64,000 bases of DNA from Diaporthe sp. PMI_573 (taxonomy: Eukaryota > Ascomycota > Sordariomycetes > Diaporthales > Diaporthaceae), in assembly GCA_021399435.1 (NCBI GenBank), contig JAJTUP010000001.1:2728001-2792000 (forward strand). The letters are read 5' to 3'. This document shows positions 19,678-32,100 of the stretch, one piece after another. Both the position numbers and the translations under genes were made by a program. Below the pieces are notes generated by a model. It worked only from the letters and a program-made list of their open reading frames with translations. It was not told where the DNA came from and did not search any database. Within the stretch, counting starts at the first letter, position 1. Each line of letters opens with the position of its first letter.

Positions 19678-22600
19678 GAGATGAAGCATTCAACCAAACG
19701 ACGTCTGTCCTCGGAAAGCAAGGTTCATATCAAATCAGAGGAGGATGAGAACATCAAACTGGAGGAGGATGAGGGTTGAGCTCTACACAGCAGCCACGGC
19801 TGCTCGGCTCATGACGACGATGAAAGTAGTCAGGGTGTTCAGCGGGCAATGGAGCCAACTGTTCGTAAGTTTACTCCCCACTACCTCTTTTGATGGCTCA
19901 TCTGACCAGTTGACAGGCTTTTCCGGGATCGTTGGACCGAGTTGCTCCACAGGTGACAGAAACCTCTGTACTTGGAAATTCCTGAGGAGAGACTACTTCT
20001 CTGAGGTGGCCCAGTTCTCGGAGCCAAAGATGAACAACTCGGATGACGCTCCCAAGGGAGTTACCGCTGTGTGAACGCCGATAGACATTATGTAACATGT
20101 TGTGGCTTTCGCATAATAGCAAGGGCTGTTTGCAAGCAGGTGACAGGATTTCAACATGCATAGCCTTCAAGTTTTGACGCATCAGGAAGAATGTGTTCAT
20201 TCGGGAAGCTCACTGTCTCCAGTGCCCCCTTCAAGCTGTTCCCGACTACAAATGGACATTAAACAACGGCTTGTTTGTGAGGACACAGACCGGTTTTGCT
20301 ATGCACCTAAGGGTTATAGATGATACAAGATATCCAAAAATTGGTCAAAGTACATTAAATACTTATTCTTTGGGGGGGGGGTGGGACCGACTGAAGCTAT
20401 CCACATCACTTTTTGTATTGTAACGAAAACCTTCTAGTGACATGCACGTTCAGGCTCAGGGGGCTTCTCATATGAACTCTGCCTGCACTTTACCAGCTAA
20501 CCGTCTCTGTGGCTCATCACCGATCTCTGACAGCATTACAAAGCCTCCTGATTCCAAAAGTGGCCACCACCTTCACATTTCAGGAACATCTCTCCCACGA
20601 GCTGGCATTGGTTCCACGTGCCACGGCTCGCGCGAAATCACTTTCGATGAAACTTTCGATGAAAATAGCAACATGGGCTAGGCAACACAGGCAGCCTGCA
20701 TTGCACAGATATAGAACGGTCCTCACGAGCTTAGGTCGCAGTACAGTACTGCGTAGATTTATTTGATCAATGGAGGATGGCTCAATGCTTCGGGGTGTGA
20801 TACCGGGCTGCTTGGCGCGGCGCAATATAGTCTCAGATCCTATTCTTGTTCGGATACACCTCGTCCATGAACTTCCCGTTGATGTCTGGGTGCTGATAGA
20901 AAGCTGCATCGTCGCCAAACGAACGGGCTGAGGCTCCTGTGTCGCTTTGCATGTGGCCCAGGTGCTTCGGCCTGGTGTCTGTGTTAACATGGCTTTCCCA
21001 TGGACGGACAGACTGCGCAGTCCATAGCTGGGAGCATATCTACATGTCAGGATATCTTGCCTCAGTTGCAATACACGTGGCAAGGTCCGACTCAGGGGCG
21101 CTCCAGGTACTGCGAGCAAGCCGTAGTGGCCCCACAAAGAGGTTGGATGGGAGCTTTGTCGAGCATTGAGCGTCACCTCCCTTTACTCTCACATATATGA
21201 CAGCCTGATTGGGTTGCTCGATGAGAGGGAGTAACGGGCTCGGGAGACCTGGACAGCAACCATGTCGCGGCTGAGAAGCAACGGATGTAGTCTGCTGAAG
21301 AGTTCAAGGTCTCCGAAATCTCCGATGATGCTAACGGTACGCCACTCTGTTTAAGAGTTGTGATTCAGATTGAGTTGGTCCCGAAATCCGTCCCTTTTTG
21401 AGACAGCTACTTTCACACATATTCCGCTGAAACATGCTTTGTCATCTGCCCACGCTGTGACAGACGACACTCAATTAAGTGGCAGCATCATGAGCTCTGA
21501 CACCCAGCCATCACGGCGAACAGGGCGGTTAAGATGGGCGTTGAATGGTTTATAATATCAACTCTGTGCTGCACCATCCCATGACCGTTGATTATATGAT
21601 GTGAGCCTCAGACTAGCCTGCGACAGATCAGATCCTACACGGTGGGCGGTCATCCGAGTGAGCAATCCGAGCAATGGTCTGTTCGTCCGAAAACGCGAAA
21701 CTCGAGACACAGCCATTCGGACCAAGGAAATATAAGCTTATCGCGATCAAAGGCCGGCCCGGCACTGCGGTATCACGACGGTTGCATTGGTCCACCAGTG
21801 ACACCGAGCCAGTCGTTTGGCGTGATGACACAAGCTGAACCCGAACGCGCGAGATCAAGCTCATCGCTGAGAAGCAGCTGTGTCCTACGGGAATGACGCG
21901 ACTGCATGAAGCCCCAAGGCGCCGTTGCCTACGCTCCAAGACTACGGTCATGTCCCCCCCCGGCCGTGTGCTTCGGCGGCAGAGATCGATCCCGTATGTC
22001 ACATGGGACGGGCCCAGCTAAGCTTCCGCCATAGACTTTGATGCCGTCAAGAGTGCACTGCCCAGGCCCGCTAGGCTGCCGGCGCCAGCGCCTGCGCCAG
22101 CCCCCGATCCTGCCGGGACGGTAGCAAGGAACTGTGAGATGAGGATCATCGCCGTGACTTATAAAAACTCTCCGGGGGGCTGACCAGCAGGAGAAATAGC
22201 CAAAAGAGCAAAAGTCTTTGACATCATAGAAGCACATCACCCGCTGGTTCCCCAGACTTTTCGTTCGGGGGGCGATCAATGATTTGCAGCCTGACTCGCA
22301 CGCCGTGCTCCGTGGGCGGGCAGGCGGGATAGTCGGTCTGGAACTTCACAGTATGAATGGATATCCTGACGAGCCGGGGGTGGCCTCGAACATGCGGTGT
22401 CGTGCCGTGCCGGTTCGAACACCATCGAGCGAGACATGGGCACGAGGTGCCCATGCGTGCACGGTGTGCCGCTACCTGGGAGTTCTGGGACACATGTCGA
22501 CGAGTGGGAGTTGATCCCAGCCGAGCACGCTGCCAGCGCCTCCAAGCTTCAATGCGGGCTGCTGGCTGACTTGGCCAGGGCGGTCGCATGACCAATGACC

Positions 22601-24164
22601 ACATGGCAAGCGGCGAGGAGCGGCCCCCAGCGACTGTCTCTCACTTTGGAGCTACCGTGCATGCGGACTAGTGGTCGGTAGTGCTGGCAGCATGATCGGG
22701 GCTAGAAACGCGTCTAATCTTAGGGTACGGATGCACAGGAATAAGGCGAGACTACTACTCCAGACACACAGCAACCTTAAGCTTTGGCTCTGGGCAAGCT
22801 CGCTGACATCATGTGGGCTGAGCTGGTTGCGAGACAAGAGTTGTCGCGTGTGCTAGCCTGCAGACTGCAGTCAGAAGTTGATGAATATCTCTTGAACGTC
22901 CAAGAGCGGCCCGAACAAAGCCTCAAATGTCCGCGTGTCGCTCGCCGAGCAGGCCGTGACGAAGAGCTGTGTCGCGGGGGAAAGTCTAATAGACACAGGC
23001 GAAACAGAGGCCATGTGTGCGTTGTATGGGTAGGAATGACAAAAAGTCAGAGTCGAACAAGGTTGTCTGTCATCCAGGATTCTTCCAGCTTCCTGCAGGC
23101 GCAAATCGGCAAATCCAGGGTCTCCGGGGAAGGAAGACCACCCACTACCAGCACGCTAAGAAGCTGGCAGGGTGGGTTTTTCTTTTGCACAGTGCACAGT
23201 ACCCTTTTCCCGCCGGCCCAAGCGACGTGGCTGCGTGGCAGACCGTTCGGGCACACTGCGACCCAGAAGAGGGGAAGAGCTTGACCTGGCGATGGAGCCC
23301 CGGGTCCTCTTTGGGCCCCCAGGGCCCTTGCAGGGCGGCTGCAGAGGAAGAGGAGAGAACGTTCGGTCCGGAGTTTTGGGCCCTGATGCTGCAAGAAATC
23401 TGGAAAATCCAGTCCAGGCGCTGCGAGGACCCCACAATACACCTGGCAGGCGGTCAACGACCGAGTGGGTTGATCAGTAACAGACCAGCAGACGTGTCTG
23501 GCGTTAAAGTAGGTATTTATGCAGGACCATGCAGGAGGCGAATGCTGTACATGTGGTAGTGCATTATTCAGACCGAATCTGTGGCTACTACAGCGTATTG
23601 TAATAGTGTACTCTGTACTGTGTAGATAGATGATCTGTTGCTTCCGTTGCCCGTCACACCGGCTGATCCGGGTTGAGTGGTCACGGGGGCAACAGACAGC
23701 CCTTCTGCCCTCCAATGTGCACTGCTGGACTGAGACGGGGATGCCCAGGCGAATGCGACGGCTTCGAGGGATGGGATAGATGGACGGATAGATCAGAACA
23801 AGAAAAGAGTCTCAGGCGCCGCTGCAGTGCTGATCCTGACCCCGATTCCGCGCCTGGACCAGGGGGTCGCGTGTGGGCAGGGCCAATGAGCCAGCTGCAA
23901 TGCCGTTGCCAAGAGCCTCGCACCCTCGTCCTGTCTGGTCGTGCTTGTCTGGTCTTGTCTGGCCTGGTCTTCCAAGGCTGTCTTTGTTGTCCGCACCAGG
24001 CGCACCTTCGGGAGATGGAGTCACAGACCACCGCCTAGGCCAGAGTTGTTGTTTGATGCGCCCGCGCTGACTGGCCACGCTCCCGCCAGGCCAGGAAACC
24101 CTTCCGACATTTTGCAAGAGACGCAAAACATCAGAAACACGCCAGTTCAAGCCTGCACACCTGG

Positions 24165-24210
24165 GCAGACTGGCAGACTGGCAGACTGGCAGACTGGCAG
24201 ACTGGCAGAC
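24165..24210. repeat. Octamer tandem repeat (GCAGACTG)n
   Basis: Five perfect copies of GCAGACTG are followed by a partial sixth. They lie about 0.7 kb upstream of the transporter gene. Confidence 0.9.
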
Positions 24211-24373
24211 AGCAGCCCTACAGTGGGCGGGTGGACGGCCAGACAGTGGATCGCTCTACTTCCGATCGATCATCAGTCACCTGGAACGGCTTCCCAAAAC
24301 CAACCTTGACAGGCCAATTGTGCCCTGTACCGTGGGCCCCGCGCGCCCATCACCCCGATTAGCGACCCGGCCC

Positions 24374-24407
24374 CATCATCACCATCACCATCACCATCAC
24401 CATCACC
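24374..24407. repeat. Hexamer tandem repeat (CATCAC)n
   Basis: About five and a half copies of CATCAC. Translated on the plus strand it would give a histidine run, but the frame has no other coding sign. Confidence 0.85.
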
Positions 24408-24873
24408 GCCATTGCCTGGGCATTTGCTGGTCACAGGCGCAGGCACGGGGCTGCTGGGGTGCCGGTTGCTGGGCAGAGGAACAAAGTGGTGCCTTTCAGG
24501 GCTGGCGCTACAGTCAGTGCTCGGGTGTACTCCGTGACTCCGTAGAGTTGGCTTTTGGGTGTACTGCCGTCTGCTATACGCTATACGATTTAGTGCCTGC
24601 CTATATGCCGCTGGTACCGTGTACGTGTTCTTATCCGCGCTGTGCCACTCTACCCGGCGTACCCAGGTACCCACCCGTACCTGTCTGGCCGTCTGGCCGC
24701 TTGCACGCTGCAGCGTTCTGCAGCGTGCAGCAAGCAGCAGGACCCCAAAAAGCCCAGCTGGGTGCTGCTGACCTCGGGACGGCACTACCCACACAGTTTG
24801 CGGGTCCACCGCCCACCGTCCCACTGTCCCACGGTCCACCAGCCCAAGCCCACCTTGGGAAACCCAAGTCCAG

Positions 24874-27067
24874 ATGACGGGGGCCCCAATTTCTACATTA
24901 CCATTGATAACCACTTTGCCTACCCGTCTTTGCCTATGTATAATGCCTTCTTCATCTCCTCCTCCTCCCCCTCCCCTTTCCCCACCCCAGCCGCTCGTGG
25001 ACTCTTCAAAGAACAATACTCCTCGTCTCGAGTCCGTTGCAGCCTTTCCTCGCCTCGCCGTTGCCGCCGCCCACTCCACCTCGGCCGAGTCCTCAGCGTC
25101 CAACTCGCCTCGATTCCCGCTTGCCGTCCCGCACGCGACCACTTCCGCCTCTACTTCCGCTTCAGGGGCTCTCGGCATACTCCCCTCTCCCACCACCGAG
25201 GGCTCCTCAACTGCTCGCGCGAGGAGGGCAACCGTCTCTGATGCCGTTGCGTCCTCCACGTCCACCACCCTTTCCCACCCTACAGACATCGAGATGGACC
25301 CCATAACCCCAAACCCCGCTGGCCACCGCCGCCGACGGAGCAGCCTGATGTCCCCGGCCAGCAGCGCACAGGGGCAGCCCTCTGGGAGAGGTGCTCACAC
25401 AAGAGGCCCGTCCGTCTCTGGACAGTTCCAAATGGATGAGCCCAAGATATCAGAAGAGAGCCAGTCCACCATCAAGGACAAGAACGGTGTCATAAGGCAT
25501 CCCGGAAACGACGATTTCTCGGACGAGGATTTACACGACGATGAGGAGACAGGCCTCACCACCAAGGAGAGGCGGAGGAAACAGAAGAAGAAGAGGCGGA
25601 ATACTCTTCTCGACCAACGAATAGCACGGGACAACGTCACAGCAGAGGAGCAGAAGGAGGCAGACCAAACCGTCGTCCGAAAACTTGCCGTCAATGGCAC
25701 CCTGATCGGCCTCTGGTATCTCTTTTCGTTGGGCATTTCGCTTGTAAGCCGAATTCCTGCCTTTCCAGGGCAATTCTCGAACAACAACTTGGTCTGTGGT
25801 ACTGATTACGAAAACAGTACAACAAGTGGATGTTTGACAGCTCCCGGCTCAACTTTCCTTTTCCGCTCTTCACCACATCCGTACACATGCTTGTGCAATT
25901 TACACTGGCCTCTCTCGTTCTTTATTTTGTACCCTCGTTGCGACCACAAAATTCTCAAAGGAATGCGCAGGAGTTCCGTGATCCGACAGAAGATTCGGAA
26001 CCGGAGAGACCGCTCATGACCAAGATGTTCTACCTTACTCGGATAGGACCCTGTGGTGCAGCGACGGGGCTTGATATCGGTTTGGGCAACACATCCCTCA
26101 AATTTATCACACTTACGTTTTACAGTAAGAACATGGTCCCCCTTCCCCTCACAACCATGGGCGGCGAACCTTGGCATGACTGATCTCCTCTCTAGCGATG
26201 TGCAAGTCGTCCTCACTGGCGTTCGTTCTCATATTCGCCTTCATGTTCAGGCTCGAGTCGCCCACATGGAGGCTAGTCAGCATCATCGCCACCATGACCG
26301 CAGGAGTGGTCATGATGGTAGCTGGCGAGGTCGAATTCGACCTGGCAGGTTTCATCCTCGTCATATCCGCCGCCTTTTTCTCCGGTTTCCGCTGGGGACT
26401 CACACAGATACTATTGCTCCGAAACCCTGCCACCTCCAACCCATTCTCCAGCATCTTTTTCCTAGCACCTGTCATGTTTCTCACACTCATCTGCATCGCT
26501 ATCCCCACTGAGGGTTTATTTGAGCTCATGGGGGGCATGAGCGGCCTGGTCGACGAATGGGGCTTTGCTGCGCCCCTGCTTGTCCTGTTCCCAGGTACAA
26601 TCGCCTTCCTCATGACAGCTTGTGAATTCGCTCTACTCCAGCGCACTTCGGTCGTCACGCTCTCGATTGCAGGTATCTTCAAGGAGGTCGTGACGATCTC
26701 TACAGCGACACTCGTCTTTGACGACAAGCTCACACCCATCAACATCTCCGGATTGTTCATTACGATCGGTGCAATCTGCGCCTACAACTATATTAAGATC
26801 ACCAAGATGCGAGCAGATGCTCAGACAGACGTGCATGGCAGGCGGCTCGACGAGGACGGCGACATGACCAGTCCGAGCTCGAGCGGAACCGACGTCGAAG
26901 ACGAAGGAGGCGAAGAGACAGGCCTCTTGGCCGCAAGGCCTAGCTCTGAGGTAGAGCAGGGCGATCTTGTGACCGTGGATGGAGATTTTGTATTCCCGCC
27001 CAGGGCACCACAAGGTCCAGTGCGCGCCTCGATGGACGAGCGAGACAAGTCGGATCGACGAGATTGA
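24874..27067 (+). CDS. YMD8: Triose-phosphate/nucleotide-sugar transporter family protein (SLC35C2/Ymd8-like)
   Basis: This is a drug/metabolite-superfamily carrier of the TPT/DUF250 group, closest in pattern to human SLC35C2 and yeast Ymd8, which act in Golgi/ER membranes; the substrate cannot be told from sequence. The exons are 24874-25743, 25818-26124 and 26196-27067. The donors are GTAAGC and GTAAGA; the acceptors are AACAG and TCTAG. The joins give LGISL-YNKWMFDSSRLNFPFP and FITLTFY-TMCKSSSLAF, both family hallmarks. The product is 682 residues. Residues 1-270 are disordered, with Ser/Pro-rich, acidic and basic blocks (RRRKQKKKRR). About ten membrane helices follow (about 275-625), including SLAFVLIFAFMFRLE, then GFRWGLTQILL, then GAICAYNYIKI. 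The tail is acidic. An ATG at 24943 (A at -3) is an equally good start and would remove 23 residues. Confidence 0.9.
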
Positions 27068-28522
27068 AGGGCAACTCGGGCCTCGGACTGAGGCAGGCAT
27101 AAAATGAAGGACCAAGACAAAAGGATTCAGAGATACCCAAAAATTTTCGACAATGCATACTCGACGCGTCCAGCGAGCGAGCTTGTTTGCATATTACGCA
27201 GGATATACTGTACATTTTCAAAGCATAGATTGGGAGAATTTACGGGAAGGAAATGTTCGCTGGGGGCTTGCGTTCTCTCGGGCGGGTTGCATTGCGACCG
27301 AGGGGGCAACGCTTTACAAAAGCACCAGAAACCAATTATTGTATATTCGTGCGGCATCCGTAAGGCGGGGTGGTCAATCAGATATATGTCCCGTGTGGGA
27401 GAAAATTATCTCCAGAACTGCAGCTGCCAGGGAAGGTCCTCAATTTGCTACACACCTCCAAGACACTGTGCTAATGACCACTGATGTCAATGTCAAACAA
27501 GACTGCCGCGACCTTGTACAAACAGGTCAAAGGTCATACAGACGGGACGTGGCGAACACGTGCTCGTCTCAGCGTGGCTTTTTCATCGTGTGTATTGAAC
27601 CTAGTGGTAGCGTATACTGTAGATAGGAATTCCAGACCACGGATGAGTTCGCTGTCAGATTTTAAGCTTATTTCCCAGACAAATCGCCACCCCCCAACCT
27701 TGTCCGACAACAGCCCGGGGACCTTGTTCCCTGGTCCTCTTCCCCGGTCCTCTGAAGGCAGAGAGTCCCTGTTAGACAGTCAGGCAGTCCAAGTTGAACA
27801 CACGGCCACATGGATTAGCTGACTGCATTGCATGGACACAGATTCAGATCCTGCGGACCTGAAACGGAGAAAGATGGAAAAACCGGTTGTGCCGGCAGGT
27901 TTGTGCCCGTGTTGTCTCCGGTTGATGGATGTGTGTGTACTGGTTGCTGTCGTGTGACTTGCTCCTCCGAGTGATGCGGAGTGACAGAGTGAGTGGTGGG
28001 CGGGAAGCACCGCCTGCAGCGTGCAGCCGTGCTTGCGAAGGAGCGAGCGAGGCCTCCCAGATGCGGATCTCGGCAGACGGGGAGAAGAGCTGCCCCAGCC
28101 GTGTGGGGCCCTCCACTCTATACGCAAAGTGGTTCAAACCGGTACGCATTCACGATTCAGAATTCACGCGCGCGCGACACGATACATGCGTCGTGGACTA
28201 GACCTGGGGATGACCAATATCCAGTAGCGCGGGTGTCGTGCAGGAGAGTCGTATGTATGAATTACAATTAATACAAGCTCGACCAGTCTTCCTGTTCTCC
28301 CTTCCACCACAGAAGTGAAGTGAACCCAAAAAAAACCAAGTATCGATGCCCTAGAGGTATTCCGTAACGCCTGCCCGTCATACTACCACCGCTGCTGAAT
28401 TTCCACTCGGGAAACACAGCGTGTAACATAAGTCCATCATTGTCTCATCCCTCGCCGCACAGCATCACTTTTGTGTCCGCGCTTCGTGTCGTCATTACTC
28501 CGAACGGTGAACAACCTCCTGC
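27068..28522. other. Intergenic between convergent genes
   Basis: About 1.45 kb of shared 3' flank. The open frames present are short, overlap on both strands and lack domains. I see nothing else. Confidence 0.5.
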
Positions 28523-29141
28523 TTAAGACTTGGCTGGTGGTGGTCCCTGGGGCGGCTCGTAGACATTATCTCCTCCGCGCGGGTAGTACGACGAAGTCGG
28601 CTGCTGCAGCGGGATGTCGTTGTTGTTGTTGTGATGGCCGTAGTAGCCCTCATTCGAGTTGAACGTCTGCCCCGTGTACTGGTTAGGCACAGGGCCCTGG
28701 GCGGGAGTGTACTGAGGCGGGGGCGGCTGCTGGTACTGCGGCTGCTGGTTGTTGAACTTGTTGGAGCCGAACCAGCCGTTGCCGTACTGGGGCTGCTGGC
28801 CGTTGGCGTTGGCCGCGCCGGGCATCATCCAGCCGGTGCCGTAGCGCGGGTTCATGCCCCTCCTTCTGCGGCGGCGGTTCGTGATACAGCTCCAGGTCAG
28901 GAAGAGGATGAGGAAGAAGGCGATGACGACGGCGGCCAGGACCCAGCGGCCCCAGTACGACCAGTTGCTCCGGTAGCAGGCTCCATTTCTGAAGTAGTAG
29001 CCAGAGGGACAGGTACGGCTGTGGTTGTTTGGTTAGCATGGTTGGTTCTGCTAGGCCTGGTGTGGAGCAGACTCGGGAGAGGTAAAGAGCGGCTTACTAT
29101 TGTCTGGCGACCAGACCTTCTCCCAGTTCTGGGATGATCAT
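28523..29141 (-). CDS. RCR-type single-pass membrane protein (chitin deposition / Congo red resistance family)
   Basis: This belongs to the Rcr1/Rcr2 family, whose yeast members act in the ER and vacuolar/plasma-membrane traffic and affect chitin deposition and permease sorting. The exons are 29141-29098 and 29018-28523. The 79-bp intron (GTAAGC donor, CACAG acceptor) joins VARQ-Y-RTCPSGYYFRNG in phase 2. The product is 179 residues. There is a short lumenal N-terminus with a Cys pair (CPSGYYFRNGACYRSNW), one membrane helix at about 39-60 (WVLAAVVIAFFLILFLTW), and a stop-transfer run of six arginines. The cytosolic tail is rich in Gln, Pro, Asn and Tyr. The tail contains PPPPQY, a PPxY motif that would bind Rsp5-type ubiquitin ligases, as known for Rcr proteins. 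Confidence 0.87.
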
Positions 29142-32100
29142 GACTGTGGGTGATTGGTGATTGACGCTGTTTTCGTTTGGTGGTGGTTTCTTACGATGGG
29201 CTGACTGGTAAGAGACTCTAGGCCAGGTGAGGTGAAAGATAGGGTATGTTTTGATGTTTGTCCAAGTTTGCGAATGCGAAGTGATGCAGTTTTGCAGTGG
29301 GGAACGCTCTAGGAACGATAACAATCCACGTTACGCGGAATGTGCTGGGCTCGTTACCTTAAATGAAGAGAGGGCTGCTGGGCAGTGCTGGGCTTGCTGG
29401 GATGACGAGCTCTGACGAGGAGACATGGATGACGTCCGCCCCAATCAATAGGAAGGTGGTCTGCTGCTGCCGGACTACCGGTTCGCCGCTTTTGTTCACT
29501 GCCTCCAACCGAACTTTCCCTCACACTTAGAGACTTGGCAGGCCCCAACTTTGGAGGCGGACTCTAGCAGCTTCTCGCAGTCGCCTCCGAGCACCACTAA
29601 CACGGACGGCACGGCAGCGCCACCAATTTCCGATAAGCCAGGTGGTATATGCTGCTAAGCGGCCGCTGAAGCTTGGCAGACCCAATCCAAGGAAAGGGCC
29701 CAGGCCGGCGCGCGTCGCTTTCCCCATCCGAGGGCTAAAACAGCGTGACTACTCCTCCTCTTGCTTGGCCTGCGACCGGGGCGGCCACCAACAATCCTCC
29801 TCTGAGCTGATCGTAGGTGGCTGTGTCGCCGTCCGCCTGATCTGGCCCTCGTACTACTGACTGTAACGAGGAGTCTATTTGTTGTCGTTAGTCAGCTATC
29901 GCAGCAGCCAATCCTCTGTACTCCGTACTGCCTGCCGCAATCAACGTCGGCGCAGCCCCCGACAAGATTTGGAATGCCCTCAACCGCAGTCATGAGTTAA
30001 CTCATCCCCACCTGCCGTGGCAAGGCTGATTCTCAACGCACACTCACTACATGCCGGCGGGACGGTACTAGGGGCCAGAGGTCAGATGGGGGACGCTCCG
30101 TGCCCCATCCGTTCCACTCTTCTGCTCGGTCGAAACGCCATGGCATCACACGGCTTGAGACGACAATACGCCTGTACGCCTGTACGCCACCACATTCCTG
30201 GAGCCAGTGTCAACCGCTTACCATTTGCAACTGCGCCTCTTGCGGAAACCCTACCATGCCGTGTAATACGGCTTCCACAGCCAATCATAGATGTGGCATC
30301 GACAACTTCGCCGTCTTCACGTGACTCGCGTTCTTTGTCGGCTCTGCCGACCTTCTTTGGCCTTTCTGGTGTGGCTTCCATGCTTCCCGGGAGGGTTTGA
30401 CCTTGCACGAGGCCGTCTTGTCTCTAGACATGACATGGTCTCGACAGCCATCATGGTGCTCGGAAGCTTCCTTTTGGTATGGCGCCAAGCTTTCGATGTC
30501 AACTGCGGACAGCAAGACTGCTTGTCAGCAACGCCGTACCGTCATGAGTGCCTTGTGGGTGCCTCGTGGGTGCCTACCGAGCTGCCCTTTTGCTACTGGA
30601 ATGTGCTTACTCGCCATCCTCCCGGGCTGCCAAGTGCCTATGCAGCTCCTTCATCATCTTTTTCAAGTCATCGAGTCGGCCGGATAAGAGTTCGGCCGGG
30701 ACCCGTCATCTGTCAGGACGTGGATGTTGATGACACTGTCTATGCTCATCCATCATGTGGCTAGTCAGCTACACATCTTTGAGCTTCAGTGGTCAAGGAC
30801 ATAATCGTGCGCCACGGGGAGACTAGCCTTGAGAAGGCGGACTACAAATAGCAGAGTCCAATGTTCTACGCAAGCATGCAGTCACGGCAGTATGCTTGGA
30901 TAGCTCCACTGAACCGTCGCATTAGGATCGGGGTGCTGTGTGGCAATGATGTTGAAATCACACACTGCCAGACTCACCTGATCCGGCCCGTCGGACGAAG
31001 GGGAGGGCTGAATTGAGTTCAGGTCTCCAAGGAACATGACAAGCGGTAACAACCTGCTGACAATTGCGACAAGGTTGAAATCATTGACCACAGCTCGCTG
31101 TTCAGATGAGGTTAGAGCCTCTTTCGCAAGCTGTCGCGCCGCACGTTGTCGTCTAGAAAGGATGATGTCGACGCACCTTCGACATCGAGTCTTCCCGCGG
31201 TGGCACGGTACAAAGTCTCTGGCCGTACGTTACCTCAACTTTACTCATTTCAACATGGTCATCTTTTCGATGTCTTCGTGTGGTATCCGGATAGTCGGGC
31301 TTTTCAGCGTCCCGCAGGTGCCGGGGCTTCCGCCGTCGAAAGGGTATGGAAATGGAGGAACGCCAACACATAATATCACCGTGACACGGCCACGCCTAGT
31401 TTGGCATCGAGTAAGACTCAACCACGGCCACTGCGTCTTTTTCGGTTGAGCCCCCGGACCGAACCCGGCCCCAGGAGAAGTCGTAGCTCTCCGCGTGGGC
31501 GCGAAACTCCGAAGTTTTTTTTAAATTCTAGCAACGATGATCTACTGCATGGTCCACTGCCCCTTACTCGAGTTAGCATGCTGCACATGACCTCCAGGGC
31601 TTCACAAATGCTTCACCTGTACTACTTATGTGGGTATGCGTGACTTGGACAAGAACTCACATTGCCCTTTGTGGGAGACTCCGAAGAGGAGTGAAGATCG
31701 CATTTTCACACTCGAGCGATACGGATAAAGAATCAGCTCTGGGGAGGCTTGACTCGACGTCGTCGTATTGACGCGCATGGCGCGTTCGTAAAGCCGAAAT
31801 GCGCCAGCATCATACACTCTGGGAGGTGTTAGGTGTTGTGTACGAGAGAAGCACAAGAAAACATGTGTTGGTCGCCACAAGGGTCGCAAAGCTGGATTGC
31901 ACTTTAAGCTCTTGGGTGGCTCTTTTTATCTACAGTGCACTTTGGGTAGGCGAACGGTACACAGGTGGTTGCAACTTTCGGGCTAATAACTCTAAAACTT
32001 TCCTAGCCTATGGGGTACAGCTCCACAAATTCTGGAACAACAGAAAGGAACATGACAGGTGCCGCGGCTGCTTAGACTTCACTACTTCCACCGCTGATCT

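Larger units (their letters stand above)
19678..24873. other. Gene-poor stretch, 5.2 kb
   Basis: No gene with a recognisable domain was found. The stretch contains the in-frame TAF3 extension (19678-19779), a 10-G run near 20372, a minus-strand coding-like 3' segment (20833-21021), and two short tandem repeats at 24.2 and 24.4 kb. From about 23 to 24.9 kb the sequence is GC-rich and low in complexity. The many overlapping open frames there occur on both strands with no consistent frame, as expected of GC-rich non-coding DNA. Confidence 0.5.

Noticed and set aside
24273..25304. 343-codon minus-strand frame and a plus-strand frame with a histidine run (24320-24877)
   Set aside because: Both are driven by GC-rich low complexity and the CATCAC repeat; neither has a domain, and the first overlaps the start of the transporter gene.
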